Assembly: GCA_029289265.1 (NCBI GenBank) | Contig: JARFTX010000035.1 | Location: 1 to 36,205 of the forward strand | DNA length: 36,205 bases | Direction of reading: 5' to 3' | Source: Gammaproteobacteria bacterium | GTDB taxonomy: Bacteria > Pseudomonadota > Gammaproteobacteria > Burkholderiales > Rhodocyclaceae | Shown here: positions 7,228 to 15,531 of the stretch, piece by piece | How positions within the stretch are numbered: the stretch's first letter is position 1 | Layout of the letters: every line of letters begins with the position of its first letter | The notes under the pieces: generated by a model | The model's input: only the letters and a program-made list of their open reading frames with translations | Database searches by the model: none | What the model was told of the DNA's origin: nothing | Made by a program: the position numbers and the translations under genes

Positions 7228-8880
7228 TCAGGTCACGTGGTTGCTGCGGTTATGCACGTTGAACTTGCCGGTCGGTGCGTATAGCCCCTTGACGCGAGCC
7301 TTCTCTTCCAGCGTCTTGGCGTCGAAGATGATCATCTGGCCGTTCGGCTGCAGGCTGTCGCCGCGATTCCACACCGAGGCCCAGACTTCGGTGCCGTCGG
7401 CATTGAACTCGAAGTGGGTCGCGACCTGGCCCTTGACGTCGGTCAGGCGGATGGTCTTGACCACTTCACGCGTCTTCTTGTCGATGACCTTGATCGACTG
7501 CTGGACCTCGGGCTCGGGGTGCAGCGTCTGGTCGATCCACACGTAGTCGCTCTTCGGATGGGTGCGGATGAACAGCCCCGGCCCGTCGGTATCGACTTCG
7601 TAGCAGATCTTCCAGGCAGCGTCCTTGTTGCCCGCGGGGTCGTTGCCCCAGGCGGTCATCTTGCCGACGCCCAGGTGCGGCGTGCCGCCCACCGGACCGC
7701 AGGTCGGATCGATCCAGTTCGCGCCCGGACCCGGATGCGGACGCAGGTCGGTGTCGATGATCGCCTCCAGCTTGCGGGTCTGCGAGTCCATCACCACCAT
7801 CTGGTTCGACGCGTTGGCCGCGATCTGGAAGTAGCGCCCGGTCGGATCGAAGAACCCGTCGTGCAGGAACTTCGAGTTGTCGATCATCTCGATGCGCAGG
7901 TTGGCGATGTCGCTGTAATCGACCTGCCAGGTCTGGCCCAGCTCCTTGATGTTCACCAGCCAGGTCGGCGCATGCGGGGTGTCGTAGATCGCGGCGACGC
8001 GGGCCTCGTTGACGTACTCGCCGTCGACGTTCACCCCGCGGGCGGACACGACCTTGAGCGGGTCCATCGTCTTCGCGTCGAGGATCACGAAGTGCGGCGG
8101 CCAGTACCCGCCACCGATCACGTACTTGCCATCGCCCGAGACCGCCACGTCGCGCGCGTCGTAGGCGATCTGGGTCTCGGCGACCAGCATCTTCTCCGGC
8201 ACCTGCCAGAGGTCGATCTTGGTCATCTTGCCGTCGCGGCCCATGGTGTACCAGAAGCGGCCGATTTCGTCGGGACTCGGATGCTGGGCAACCTTGTTCT
8301 TCTCCACGCCCTTCATCACGTGCACCGCGTAGCCGGTCGGGATGCGCGCGACCAGTTCCTTCTTGTCGCCGTCGATCACCGCCACCGAGCCGTTGTCGCG
8401 CTCGATCGCCAGGAAGAAGTTCTTCCAGTTGCGGCCGTGCAGCGGCTTGGTCGGGTAGTCCGCGAGCTCGACATGACGCTTGACGCTCTCCTTCATCTGC
8501 GCAAGCGACAACTCCGGCGGCACCGGCGGCTCCATCTGGATGTAGGTCGCCAGCAGCTTGATGTCTTCCGGCGAGTAGATCTTGTCGAAGTTGTTCATGC
8601 CGCCTTCGGTGCCGAGCGCGATGATGCGCTCGAGACGCTGCTGGCCGAGCTTGAGCATGTTTTCCGGCTCGAGGTTCTTGCCGGTCGCGCCCTTGCGCAG
8701 CACGCCATGGCAGCCGGCGCACTGCTGGAAGTACAGCAGCTTGGCGCGCTCGAACTCTTCCTTGCTCAGGGTCGGGGCATCCTGCGCATGGGCGGTCGCG
8801 CCCAGCGCCGACATGCCGCCGACGATCATCGCTGCCAGTACCGAGACATAGCTCTTGCGGAGCCTGAATTTCACGGACAT
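7228..8880 (-). CDS. nirS: NirS, cytochrome cd1 nitrite reductase
   Basis: This 550-residue protein reduces nitrite to nitric oxide in the periplasm. After a signal peptide (cleavage near AHAQ, residue 32) comes a cytochrome c domain with CAGCH at residues 54-58, then the eight-bladed d1 propeller. Key histidines of the family are visible: the d1-iron ligand in GYAVHVMKG, and the two active-site histidines in KFLHDGFF and RPHPGPGANW. Length and motifs are those of an intact enzyme. It opens the minus-strand operon, and a good AAGGGAGAA site precedes it. The d1 cofactor is made by the genes downstream and by divergent nirE. Confidence 0.97.
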   Translation of the reverse strand: MSVKFRLRKSYVSVLAAMIVGGMSALGATAHAQDAPTLSKEEFERAKLLYFQQCAGCHGVLRKGATGKNLEPENMLKLGQQRLERIIALGTEGGMNNFDKIYSPEDIKLLATYIQMEPPVPPELSLAQMKESVKRHVELADYPTKPLHGRNWKNFFLAIERDNGSVAVIDGDKKELVARIPTGYAVHVMKGVEKNKVAQHPSPDEIGRFWYTMGRDGKMTKIDLWQVPEKMLVAETQIAYDARDVAVSGDGKYVIGGGYWPPHFVILDAKTMDPLKVVSARGVNVDGEYVNEARVAAIYDTPHAPTWLVNIKELGQTWQVDYSDIANLRIEMIDNSKFLHDGFFDPTGRYFQIAANASNQMVVMDSQTRKLEAIIDTDLRPHPGPGANWIDPTCGPVGGTPHLGVGKMTAWGNDPAGNKDAAWKICYEVDTDGPGLFIRTHPKSDYVWIDQTLHPEPEVQQSIKVIDKKTREVVKTIRLTDVKGQVATHFEFNADGTEVWASVWNRGDSLQPNGQMIIFDAKTLEEKARVKGLYAPTGKFNVHNRSNHVT

Positions 8881-9088
8881 TGTTGGTTCTCCCTTCAGAA
8901 TTCGCCGAAGTCGGCTTCCTTCAGGACTCCCCGCCGTACACCCGGCCTGCGGCGACGGCGGTTCGCCCTGTCCGGTGCGTACTTTCTTCTCATGTCGATG
9001 TGGTTTCTTTAACTTGAGTCAAATTCAGAGATTCATCTGCGCTGATACATTCCTCCTCAATATACGAGCCACGCCGAGAGGAACCGCA
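8881..9088. promoter_or_regulatory. Divergent nirS/nirE intergenic region with FNR/Dnr-like box
   Basis: The 208-bp region between the two starts holds TTAAC-TTGA-GTCAA at 9009-9022. This matches the FNR/Dnr consensus (TTGAY-N4-RTCAA) at 9 of 10 positions. Towards nirE, TGATAC at 9043-9048 sits about 30 bases from the operator centre, which suits a class II promoter starting near 9057. Towards nirS the same spacing points to a start near 8974, with only a poor -10 (AAAGTA-like). One site may serve both genes; the sequence supports nirE best. Confidence 0.6.
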
Positions 9089-10027
9089 ATGAATACCCTG
9101 CGCCACGACACGCCGTACCGCCCGTCGACCGATGCCCGCCTGCACCGGGCCTCACGCCCGCGCGAATACAACCAAGGAATCTGTCGGGCGCTGAGCGCAG
9201 GCCCGGACGTCCCCTCGACAGACGGGCCGGACAACCTCGAGAGCTGGCGTGGGAATGACGTCTCACCGCGCCGGGGCAAGGTGAGCCTGGTCGGCGCCGG
9301 GCCGGGCGACCCGGAGTTGCTCACGCTGCGCGCGGTGCGCCGCATCAGTGCCGCCGACGCGCTGGTCTACGACAACCTGGTGGGCGACGGCATCCTCGAT
9401 CTGGCGCGCCGTGACGCAACGCGCATCTATGTCGGCAAGCGCGCGGGCAATCATGCGCTGCCGCAGGAGGACATCAATCACCTGTTGGTGGAGCTGGCGG
9501 CGAAGGGCCTCAAGGTGGTGCGCCTGAAGGGCGGCGACCCGTTCATCTTCGGGCGCGGCGGCGAGGAGATGGAGGATCTGGTGCGCGCAGGCATCGACTG
9601 CGAGATCGTCCCCGGCATCACCGCCGCCTCCGGCATGGCCGCCGCAACCGGCATCCCGCTCACGCACCGGGACCACTCGCAGACCGTGCTCTTCACCACC
9701 GGCCACCTGCGCGACGGCACCCTCAATCTCGACTGGGACGCGCTGGCCCGCCCGCACCAGACCGTGGTGATCTACATGGGCCTGGGCGCGCTCGAGATCA
9801 TCTGCCGGGAACTACTCGCCCACGGCCTGCCGGCCGACACGCCGGCCGCCGTGGTCCACGCCGCCACCACGCCCCGCCAGCGCATCGTCACCAGCCCCCT
9901 GCACGCCCTGCCCGAGGCCACCCGCGACGCGAAGCTCGGCACCCCTTCGCTGATCGTCGTCGGCCACGTCGTCAGCCTGCACGAACTCGCAGCCGCCCTA
10001 CCGGCGCTGGCAGCCTGTAGCGCCTGA
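9089..10027 (+). CDS. nirE: NirE, uroporphyrinogen-III C-methyltransferase
   Basis: This 312-residue protein methylates uroporphyrinogen III twice with SAM to give precorrin-2, the first committed step to siroheme and heme d1. SUMT motifs are intact: VGAGPGDPELLTLRA, VRLKGGDPFIFGRGGEE and VPGITAASGMAAATGIPLTHR. The catalytic core begins near residue 65, so there is an unusual N-terminal extension of about 60 polar residues. The ATG at 9089 is supported by GAGAGGAA just upstream, so the extension is probably translated. No CysG-type dehydrogenase domain is present. Divergence from nirS supports the name nirE over cobA. Confidence 0.88.
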   Translation: MNTLRHDTPYRPSTDARLHRASRPREYNQGICRALSAGPDVPSTDGPDNLESWRGNDVSPRRGKVSLVGAGPGDPELLTLRAVRRISAADALVYDNLVGDGILDLARRDATRIYVGKRAGNHALPQEDINHLLVELAAKGLKVVRLKGGDPFIFGRGGEEMEDLVRAGIDCEIVPGITAASGMAAATGIPLTHRDHSQTVLFTTGHLRDGTLNLDWDALARPHQTVVIYMGLGALEIICRELLAHGLPADTPAAVVHAATTPRQRIVTSPLHALPEATRDAKLGTPSLIVVGHVVSLHELAAALPALAACSA

Positions 10028-10039
10028 ATCCTCATACGC

Positions 10040-10045
10040 TATAAT
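10040..10045 (+). promoter_or_regulatory. Consensus -10 box of the tRNA-Thr gene
   Basis: A perfect TATAAT lies 9 bases before the tRNA, so transcription would start about 3 bases upstream of the mature 5' end. The -35 region (around 10017-10022) is weak. Confidence 0.6.
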
Positions 10046-10054
10046 CCGCCCCGC

Positions 10055-10130
10055 GCCGGCATAGCTCAGTTGGTAGAGCAACCGCCTTGTAAGCGGTAGG
10101 TCATCTGTTCGAGTCAGATTGTCGGCACCA
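10055..10130 (+). tRNA. tRNA-Thr (anticodon UGU)
   Basis: The 76-base gene folds as a cloverleaf. The acceptor arms GCCGGCA and TGTCGGC pair with one G-U. The D-loop is AGCTCAGTTGGTAGAGC. The anticodon stem ACCGC/GCGGT encloses CTTGTAA with anticodon TGT at 10088-10090, and the T-loop is GTTCGAGTC. The 3' CCA is encoded (10128-10130). It sits 27 bases after nirE, with its own -10 box and a terminator downstream. Confidence 0.97.
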
Positions 10131-10145
10131 AAGAATCAAGTATTC

Positions 10146-10172
10146 AGCCCGGTTACATAGACCGGGCTTTTT
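10146..10172 (+). terminator. Rho-independent terminator after tRNA-Thr
   Basis: A perfect 8-bp stem AGCCCGGT / ACCGGGCT with a 7-base loop is followed directly by a T-run (GCTTTTTC). Confidence 0.9.
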
Positions 10173-10222
10173 CGTTTCCGGGCTTTGTGTCTTCCCGTCG
10201 GAGTAGGCGCGGCGTTGGTTGG

Positions 10223-10390
10223 TCAGACGACGCGCTCTTGCTTGGGCTCGAAACGAATCACCAACCGCTGCCCGCAGGCATCGGCGTACTTGCGCAGTGT
10301 CGCCAGGGACGGGGCGTGCTTGCGGCTGCCGATACTAGTGCAGGGGCGAGGCAGCGAGCTCACGCCGCGCTCGCCCTGCTCAGCCGTCAA
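10223..10390 (-). pseudogene. C-terminal fragment of an XRE-family helix-turn-helix regulator
   Basis: The minus strand between the tRNA terminator and the aminotransferase stop encodes a short tail including HAPSLATLRKYADACGQRL and VIRFEPKQERVV. This closely matches the end of XRE-type regulators and antitoxins (serine-rich helix, then a LVIRFEP strand). The upstream DNA-binding helices are missing: the frame runs straight into the end of the aminotransferase gene, and the stretch before HAPSL is garbled. It looks like the remnant of a deleted regulator or antitoxin. A 46-residue peptide from an internal GTG is the alternative. Confidence 0.55.
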
Positions 10391-11694
10391 GCAACCTCCT
10401 CGAGCGCCCGACGCACCGTCGCGAAGATCCGCTCGAGCTCGTCCGTCGTGGTGTCGAAGAACGGCGCGAAGGCGAGCACGTCGCCGGTGTTGCGGATCAC
10501 GACGCCGGCCTCGAAGCACTTCAGGAACACCTCGAAGGCGCGCGCGCCGGGGTGGCCCGTGCGCGGGGCGAGCTCGATCGCGCCCATCAGGCCGATGTTG
10601 CGGATGTCGACGACGTAGGGCTCGTGCTTGAGGCTGTGGAGCGCCTCCTCGAAGGCCGGCTCGAGCGCGTGCGCCGTCGCGAAGCTGTGTTCGTCTCGAT
10701 AGACTTCGAGCGCCGCGAGCCCCGCCGCGGCGGCGAGCGGATGGCCCGAGTAGGTGTAGCCGTGGAAGAACTCGACCTGCTCGAGCGGCCCGTGCATCAG
10801 CGCCTGGTAGAGCCCTTCGCGCACCAGCACCGCCCCCATCGGCACCACGCCGTTGGTCATGCCCTTGGCACAGGTGATGAGGTCCGGCAGCACGCCGAAG
10901 CGCTGCGCCGCAAAGGCCGCGCCGACGCGCCCGAACGAGGTGATCACCTCGTCGAATATCAGCAGGATGCCGTGGCGGTCGCAGATCTCGCGCAGGCGCT
11001 GCAGATAGCCCACCGGCGGCACCAGCACGCCGGCCGAGCCGGCGACCGGCTCGACGATCAGCGCGGCGATGTTCGACGCGTCGTGCAGCGCGATCACCCG
11101 CTCCAGGTCGTCGGCGAGATGCACGCCCCACGCCGGCTGGCCGTGCGAAAAGGCCATGTCGGCGAGGCTGTGGGTGTGGCGGATGTGGTCGACCCCGGGC
11201 ACCAGCGACGCCCCATAAGCCTTGCGGTTGGCTGGAATACCGCCCACCGACGTCCCGCCGAAATTGACCCCGTGATAGCCGCGCTCGCGCCCGATGAAAC
11301 GCGTGCGCTGCCCCTCGCCCTGCGCCCGGTGGCAGGCGAGCGCGATCTTGAGCGCGGTGTCGACCGCCTCCGAGCCCGAATTGGTGAAGAACACCCGCGT
11401 GAAGCCCTCGGGCGCGATACCGGACAGGCGCTCGGCGAGCGCGATCGCCTTGTCGTTGGCGACCTGGAAGCCCATCGAGTAGTCGAGCGTCGCGACCTGC
11501 TCCTGCACCGCCGCGACGATCCGAGGATGGCAGTGCCCCAGCCCGGATGTCCATAGGCCCGAGAACCCGTCGAGCAGCTCGCGCCCGTCGTCGGTCGTGT
11601 AGTAGTGCCCCTTCGCCGCCTTGATCACCCGCGGCGCCTTCCAGAACGCGCGGTTCGCGGTGAAGGGAAGCCAGAACGCCTGTTTGGGGTTCAT
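10387..11694 (-). CDS. Omega-amino acid:pyruvate aminotransferase (class III, PLP)
   Basis: This 435-residue enzyme is a class III PLP aminotransferase of the beta-alanine/omega-amino-acid:pyruvate type. Visible motifs are the N-terminal WLPFTANRAF and GRELLDGFSGLWTSGLGH, the PLP-phosphate loop FTNSGSEAVDTALKIA, the cofactor-binding LIFDEVITSFGR, and the Schiff-base lysine in LITCAKGMTNG. The ATG at 11694 has GGAG 8 bases upstream and matches the family start; the longer frame above it is not typical. Family members use beta-alanine, gamma-aminobutyrate or other omega-amines with pyruvate. The exact substrate cannot be read from the sequence. It has no functional link to its neighbours that I can see. 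Confidence 0.88.
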   Translation of the reverse strand: MNPKQAFWLPFTANRAFWKAPRVIKAAKGHYYTTDDGRELLDGFSGLWTSGLGHCHPRIVAAVQEQVATLDYSMGFQVANDKAIALAERLSGIAPEGFTRVFFTNSGSEAVDTALKIALACHRAQGEGQRTRFIGRERGYHGVNFGGTSVGGIPANRKAYGASLVPGVDHIRHTHSLADMAFSHGQPAWGVHLADDLERVIALHDASNIAALIVEPVAGSAGVLVPPVGYLQRLREICDRHGILLIFDEVITSFGRVGAAFAAQRFGVLPDLITCAKGMTNGVVPMGAVLVREGLYQALMHGPLEQVEFFHGYTYSGHPLAAAAGLAALEVYRDEHSFATAHALEPAFEEALHSLKHEPYVVDIRNIGLMGAIELAPRTGHPGARAFEVFLKCFEAGVVIRNTGDVLAFAPFFDTTTDELERIFATVRRALEEVA

Positions 11695-12132
11695 CGCCGT
11701 GCTCCGTCTCGCCCGATGCTTCATTGTAGGTGCGGGGTCGTCACTCGGTACGACCGGCACAAGGGACGACGGTTCAGGGCCGATTCGCCGCATTGCCCTT
11801 ACGCACGGCGCGACCACCGAGGCGCTGTACTTTTCTCGGAGCCCGCCTGGCGCGATGACGCAGCCGCGGAAGAAGGGGCGCCGTACGCATCTCATGACCC
11901 TCGGCATCGAGATCAAATTAGCCTGCGGCATCGCTCACAACTAGCCGTACTCTTCTATTCACGCCTTTTGCATATTGCTTTGTCGTATGCATTTAAGTTA
12001 TCTTACGCGCTCGTCACGAGCAGCATGCATGCAGGCTTCGGGCCGCGAGCCTTTCGGGGATTGGCACACTGCATCCCGGTTGCTGCTTCCCACTGTGGAC
12101 GAACCAAACCTTTGGACACGACGGAGAACAAC
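11695..12132. other. 438-bp intergenic region before the Tad locus
   Basis: No convincing gene is seen here. Near the aminotransferase start an imperfect hairpin lies at 11730-11760 (core GGTCGT/ACGACC). At 11950-12010 the sequence becomes AT-rich, with 6-bp inverted arms TGCATA (11969) and TATGCA (11986) spaced by 11 bases. The AT-rich patch is the likely promoter and operator zone of the pilin gene, although no consensus -35/-10 pair can be named. This would leave a leader of over 100 bases before the pilin ATG. Confidence 0.4.
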
Positions 12133-12396
12133 ATGAAGAGCAATCGCCAGACGCAGCGCGGCCAGGGCATGACCGAGTACATCATCATCGTCGCGATGAT
12201 CGCGGTCGCCGCGATCGCGGTCTATCAGTACTTCGGCCAGACGGTGCGCAACCAGACAGCGGCGATCGCCCAGGAATTGTCGGGTCAGGACGGCTCGACC
12301 GCGAAGAACAATGCCCAAACCGCCGCAAACAGCGCGCAATCGACGGGCAACACCAAGAACACGCTGGACAGCTACGTCAATCAGGCCGGCAAGTAA
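12133..12396 (+). CDS. flp: Flp-family type IVc (Tad) major pilin
   Basis: This 87-residue prepilin has a short basic leader (MKSNRQTQRG) and the class III cleavage site G/QGMTEY, with Glu at +5 and Tyr at +6 of the mature protein. A hydrophobic helix (YIIIVAMIAVAAIAVYQYFG) follows. The remaining 45 or so residues are polar, rich in Ala, Gln, Asn, Ser and Thr, giving a longer tail than the shortest Flp pilins. GGAG lies 7 bases upstream. It is the first gene of the Tad locus and is followed by a very strong hairpin, as expected for a highly expressed pilin. A prepilin peptidase is not encoded in this window. Confidence 0.92.
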   Translation: MKSNRQTQRGQGMTEYIIIVAMIAVAAIAVYQYFGQTVRNQTAAIAQELSGQDGSTAKNNAQTAANSAQSTGNTKNTLDSYVNQAGK

Positions 12397-12405
12397 GCCC
12401 GCCGT

Positions 12406-12440
12406 CGCCGCCCGCCTCGGAAGCCCCGAGGCGGGCGGCG
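12406..12440 (+). terminator. Strong hairpin after the Flp pilin (partial terminator or 3' stabiliser)
   Basis: Two perfectly complementary 15-base arms (CGCCGCCCGCCTCGG at 12406-12420 and its reverse complement at 12426-12440) enclose a 5-base loop. The stem begins 9 bases after the pilin stop and is followed by TCCATTT rather than a full T-run. It would stabilise the pilin mRNA and reduce read-through into the assembly genes. Confidence 0.75.
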
Positions 12441-12459
12441 TCCATTTCGCCCTCGATAC

Positions 12460-13800
12460 ATGCGTCCGACACCCCCCGCGCACCAGCACGGTCAGGCCTT
12501 GCCGCTGGCAATGGTCCTGCTCCTTGCCGTGGCCGCGACCGTCTTCTACCTGTTCAACAGCGGCCAGCTGGTGCAGGAGAAGATCCGCCTGACCAACACG
12601 GCCGATGCCGTCGTCTACAGCGCCGGCGCCTTCGAGGCACGCGTGCTCAACTACGACGCCTACACCAACCGCGCGATCGTCGCCAACTCGATCGCCGTCG
12701 GACAGGCCGTGGGGCTCGCGTCGTGGGCGAAGTACATGGGCACCTCGGCGGACACCATCGGGCCCTACCTCTACCTCATCCCTTACGCCGGGCCCGCCCT
12801 GAGCGCGGCGATGGCAGCGATGTCCAGATCGGGGGACGCCTTCACCATTGCGCTGGCCGGCGCAGTCTTCATGCACGACGGGGCAATCCAGTCGCTGATG
12901 TCGTCCCAACTCGCTGTCCATGGGCCGGGCAATTCGATCGCTCTCGTCAACCGCCAGCGCGTCATGGACGAAGTCGCCCGACTCAACGACCCCGACGTGA
13001 CCGTCGATCTCGTTCCCTTGCGCGACGACTTCGCCGGATTCACGCGCCGGTATACGAGCGAGGCTGACCGCCGACGCATGGGACGCCTCGTGCACGACAG
13101 CCGCGACACCTTTCTGCGCAGCCGCAATTGGAGCTTCGGCCTGGTCGTGCTGTGCAATGGGGTGGAACTGCGCAAGCGCGGCAGCACCGAACTGATCGAT
13201 CTCGTCGACGGCTGGAAGTCGATGGACACCCTGTCGGCCCATCACCATCGCGTTCGCCGCTGGCGATGCCGGCGCAACGAGGTGCCCATCGGGTTTGGCT
13301 CCGCACCTTCCAAGAACGGCCTCGACGACTCGGGCATCTCCTACGCCGGATCGCGGCCCACCAATCCGCGAGCAAGCTGGCGCGCCGATTCCAGCGAAGG
13401 CATCGCGAACGGCTTCAACCCGGCTCCGCCGAACATCGGGGGAGGCGCCATACCGCCCTTTCACGAGCTCTCCGAGAGCGCACTTAGGGCGGACGATCCC
13501 CGCACCTCGCTCACTGTCCGGGTCACCAAGAACGCCGCCGAGCAGCGCTACTCGGGCGGTAGCAGCACGGTCCAGCCGCAGGGCCGGCTCGAACTCTACC
13601 AAGGCGCGGCCGCGGGCGGCCGAAGCGCCGCGATCGCACGCGCCGAGGTGTATTTCGAGCGTCCGGACGGCAACAACCGGCTCCACAACAAGCACGAGCT
13701 GGGCAGCCTGTTCAATCCGTACTGGCAGGTCCGGCTCGCCCCGGTCGGCGCCGGCGAGCGCCTCGCCGCCCAGTTGCTGCAGGGCAGGGCTCTACCCTGA
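12460..13800 (+). CDS. TadG-like Flp pilus-assembly protein
   Basis: This 446-residue protein starts with HGQALPLAMVLLLAVAATVFYLF, the single membrane helix of the TadG/TadE-like family (Flp pilus-assembly TadG-like N-terminus), followed by QLVQEKIRLTNTADAVVYSAG, also typical of that family. The rest is a large extracytoplasmic domain with no motif I recognise. No von Willebrand A (MIDAS) motif, which some TadG proteins carry, is evident. TadG-type proteins are minor, anchored components of Tad machines. The start has a weak ribosome binding site, perhaps because the preceding hairpin limits expression. Confidence 0.78.
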   Translation: MRPTPPAHQHGQALPLAMVLLLAVAATVFYLFNSGQLVQEKIRLTNTADAVVYSAGAFEARVLNYDAYTNRAIVANSIAVGQAVGLASWAKYMGTSADTIGPYLYLIPYAGPALSAAMAAMSRSGDAFTIALAGAVFMHDGAIQSLMSSQLAVHGPGNSIALVNRQRVMDEVARLNDPDVTVDLVPLRDDFAGFTRRYTSEADRRRMGRLVHDSRDTFLRSRNWSFGLVVLCNGVELRKRGSTELIDLVDGWKSMDTLSAHHHRVRRWRCRRNEVPIGFGSAPSKNGLDDSGISYAGSRPTNPRASWRADSSEGIANGFNPAPPNIGGGAIPPFHELSESALRADDPRTSLTVRVTKNAAEQRYSGGSSTVQPQGRLELYQGAAAGGRSAAIARAEVYFERPDGNNRLHNKHELGSLFNPYWQVRLAPVGAGERLAAQLLQGRALP

Positions 13801-13817
13801 CCGTCAATAGAAAACCC

Positions 13818-14783
13818 ATGCCACACCCTCTCGCACGCCTCGCCTCATTGCTGCTCGCGCCCGCGCTCGCCGTCGCATCCCCGCTCGCTCGGGCCGCCGA
13901 TCGCGGCGCAACGATCGACGGCATCCACGTCCATCGCAGCGTCGATTCGCCCGCTGCGGCTAGACTCACCCAACTCACCATCGAAATGGGCAAGGGGGGC
14001 TGCGCCGCCGCGAAGCGGGCCTGCGATCAGTTGGCCGCCGCCGGAGTACCACCTTCCGACGCAAGGGGACGACGGGCCTGCGCGGAAGCCAGCGGACGCT
14101 TCACGATCTCGGGCGACCCCGATCGCGTGCGACGAATCGATGTCCATGAGTACTTTGCACCCGCACAGCAGTGGGCTGTCGAGAAGCGCACTACGGCACG
14201 GCTGCGCCAGCACAACGTTTGTGCAGCCGAGATCGTGGAAGAGGAAAGCGTCCTCATCAAGCACTACTCGGCGAAGGGCATCACGATCTACCGGCGTCTC
14301 GACGACCGCGCCGAGGGGCGCCGATGGGTCCGGGACTACCACGACCGGTCGCTCTTTGCGACGGTGCTGCCGCTGTTCTTCGAGATCGCTCCGCTGACGA
14401 ACCCCGCCAACGTGTCCGGGCCGCTCGGGCACGAAAGGCACGGGCACCACACCTGCGAAGTCCGAAAGATCTCCACCGCAAACAGCGTATTCACCTCATG
14501 CCTGGCAAGCACCGGCACACTGTTTCCAGACTCGGTCCTGTTGAGCGGGAGCTGGGTCGTGACCGGTCCGAACGGCACCGAGGTCCAGGCCGTCGACCGG
14601 CTCGTGAGCTATTCCGAGCGCATCGCCCTGCCCGTCGGCCTGTTCCATCCACCGGCCACCGATCCGGTCGAGGAAGCCGGCCGCCCGCAGGCCCCGGCGG
14701 ACAATGCGACCTCGCGCTGGTGCCTGGCCGAGACCGCCAGGACAGGCGTCAACCCGTGCGACGACGATGACGATAACGACTGA
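13818..14783 (+). CDS. Unknown exported protein of the Tad locus
   Basis: This 321-residue protein has a signal peptide (LASLLLAPALAVASPLARA, cleavage near residue 26) and several cysteines in the exported part (CAAAKRACDQLA, RACAEASGRF, HTCEVRK, SSCLAST-like and a late RWCLAE...NPC pair), so disulphides are likely. It ends in an acidic tail of Asp residues (DDDDDND). I do not recognise a family. It lies 17 bases after the TadG-like gene and overlaps the next pseudopilin gene by 17 bases, so it is almost surely part of the Tad operon and acts outside the inner membrane. Confidence 0.75.
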   Translation: MPHPLARLASLLLAPALAVASPLARAADRGATIDGIHVHRSVDSPAAARLTQLTIEMGKGGCAAAKRACDQLAAAGVPPSDARGRRACAEASGRFTISGDPDRVRRIDVHEYFAPAQQWAVEKRTTARLRQHNVCAAEIVEEESVLIKHYSAKGITIYRRLDDRAEGRRWVRDYHDRSLFATVLPLFFEIAPLTNPANVSGPLGHERHGHHTCEVRKISTANSVFTSCLASTGTLFPDSVLLSGSWVVTGPNGTEVQAVDRLVSYSERIALPVGLFHPPATDPVEEAGRPQAPADNATSRWCLAETARTGVNPCDDDDDND

Positions 14784-15531
14784 CGCCCCGGATTTAGCGC
14801 GCCAGCGCGGCCAGTCGACGGTCGAGTTCGCCGTCCTCGCCCTGGTGCTGGTGCCGCTGCTCCTCATCGTGCCCCTGCTCGGCAAGTATCTCGACCTCGC
14901 GCAGACGGCGGCGGTGGCGAGCCGCTACGTCGCCTTCGAGGGCACGGTGCGCCACTCCTCGAGCCCGGCCGACTGGAAGCCCGAGGCGGCGCTCGCCGAC
15001 GAGGTGCGGCGCCGCTTCTTCAGCGCCAGCGACGCCCCGGTCAAGTCGGGCGACGTCGCCGGCGACTTCGCCGCGCACCGCAACCCGTTGTGGCACGACC
15101 ACCGCGGCGACCCACTGCTGCCGACCTTCGCCGGCAACGTGGGAGTGTCCGCGACCAATGCCTCGCTGTCTCAGCCGTTCGGCGCCCTCCACGCGAGTGC
15201 ACTCGGGCTGCCGCAGGCCAACCTCCATACCGGCCGAGTCACCGTCCGCCCGGCCGATGTCGCCGGACTGCAGCCCTTCGACGCGCTCGACCTGTCGATC
15301 AGCCGCTCGACCACGGTCTTGGTCGACCCGTGGGCCGCAGGCGGTCCGGCGCAGGTCGCCGCCCACATCACGCGCGACGGCTGGAACCCGATCGGCCCCT
15401 TCCCGTACCGTCCGCTCGAGACGGTCGTGGATGCGATCGAACTGGCCATCGAACTCATCCCGTTCGAGGGGAACCTGCCGAATGTCGGGCGAATCGAGCC
15501 GGATCGCGTCCCGCTGGACCGCTTCAAATGA
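14767..15531 (+). CDS. TadE-like pseudopilin
   Basis: This 254-residue protein has the prepilin-type sequence RG/QSTVEFAVLALVLVPLLLIV, with the conserved Glu at +5 followed by a hydrophobic helix. KYLDLAQTAAVASRYVAFEGT comes next, matching the TadE family. A large extracytoplasmic domain follows. TadE pseudopilins are processed by the same peptidase as Flp and are needed for pilus assembly. The ATG at 14767 lies within the end of the previous gene; upstream in-frame codons add a non-typical leader. The stop overlaps the next start (ATGA). Confidence 0.82.
   Translation: MTITTDAPDLARQRGQSTVEFAVLALVLVPLLLIVPLLGKYLDLAQTAAVASRYVAFEGTVRHSSSPADWKPEAALADEVRRRFFSASDAPVKSGDVAGDFAAHRNPLWHDHRGDPLLPTFAGNVGVSATNASLSQPFGALHASALGLPQANLHTGRVTVRPADVAGLQPFDALDLSISRSTTVLVDPWAAGGPAQVAAHITRDGWNPIGPFPYRPLETVVDAIELAIELIPFEGNLPNVGRIEPDRVPLDRFK

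Noticed and set aside
9014-9022. TTGAGTCAA read as an operator with half-sites TTGA/TCAA
   Set aside because: The one-base spacing does not fit FNR/Dnr dimers; the reading TTAAC-N4-GTCAA at 9009-9022 does.
10055-10390. tRNA-Thr as an attachment site of an integrated element
   Set aside because: No integrase gene and no repeat of the tRNA 3' end were seen in the window; only a regulator fragment lies nearby.
12062-12078. TTGGCACACTGCATCC as a sigma-54 promoter before the pilin
   Set aside because: The GG is present, but there is no GC at the required -12 spacing.
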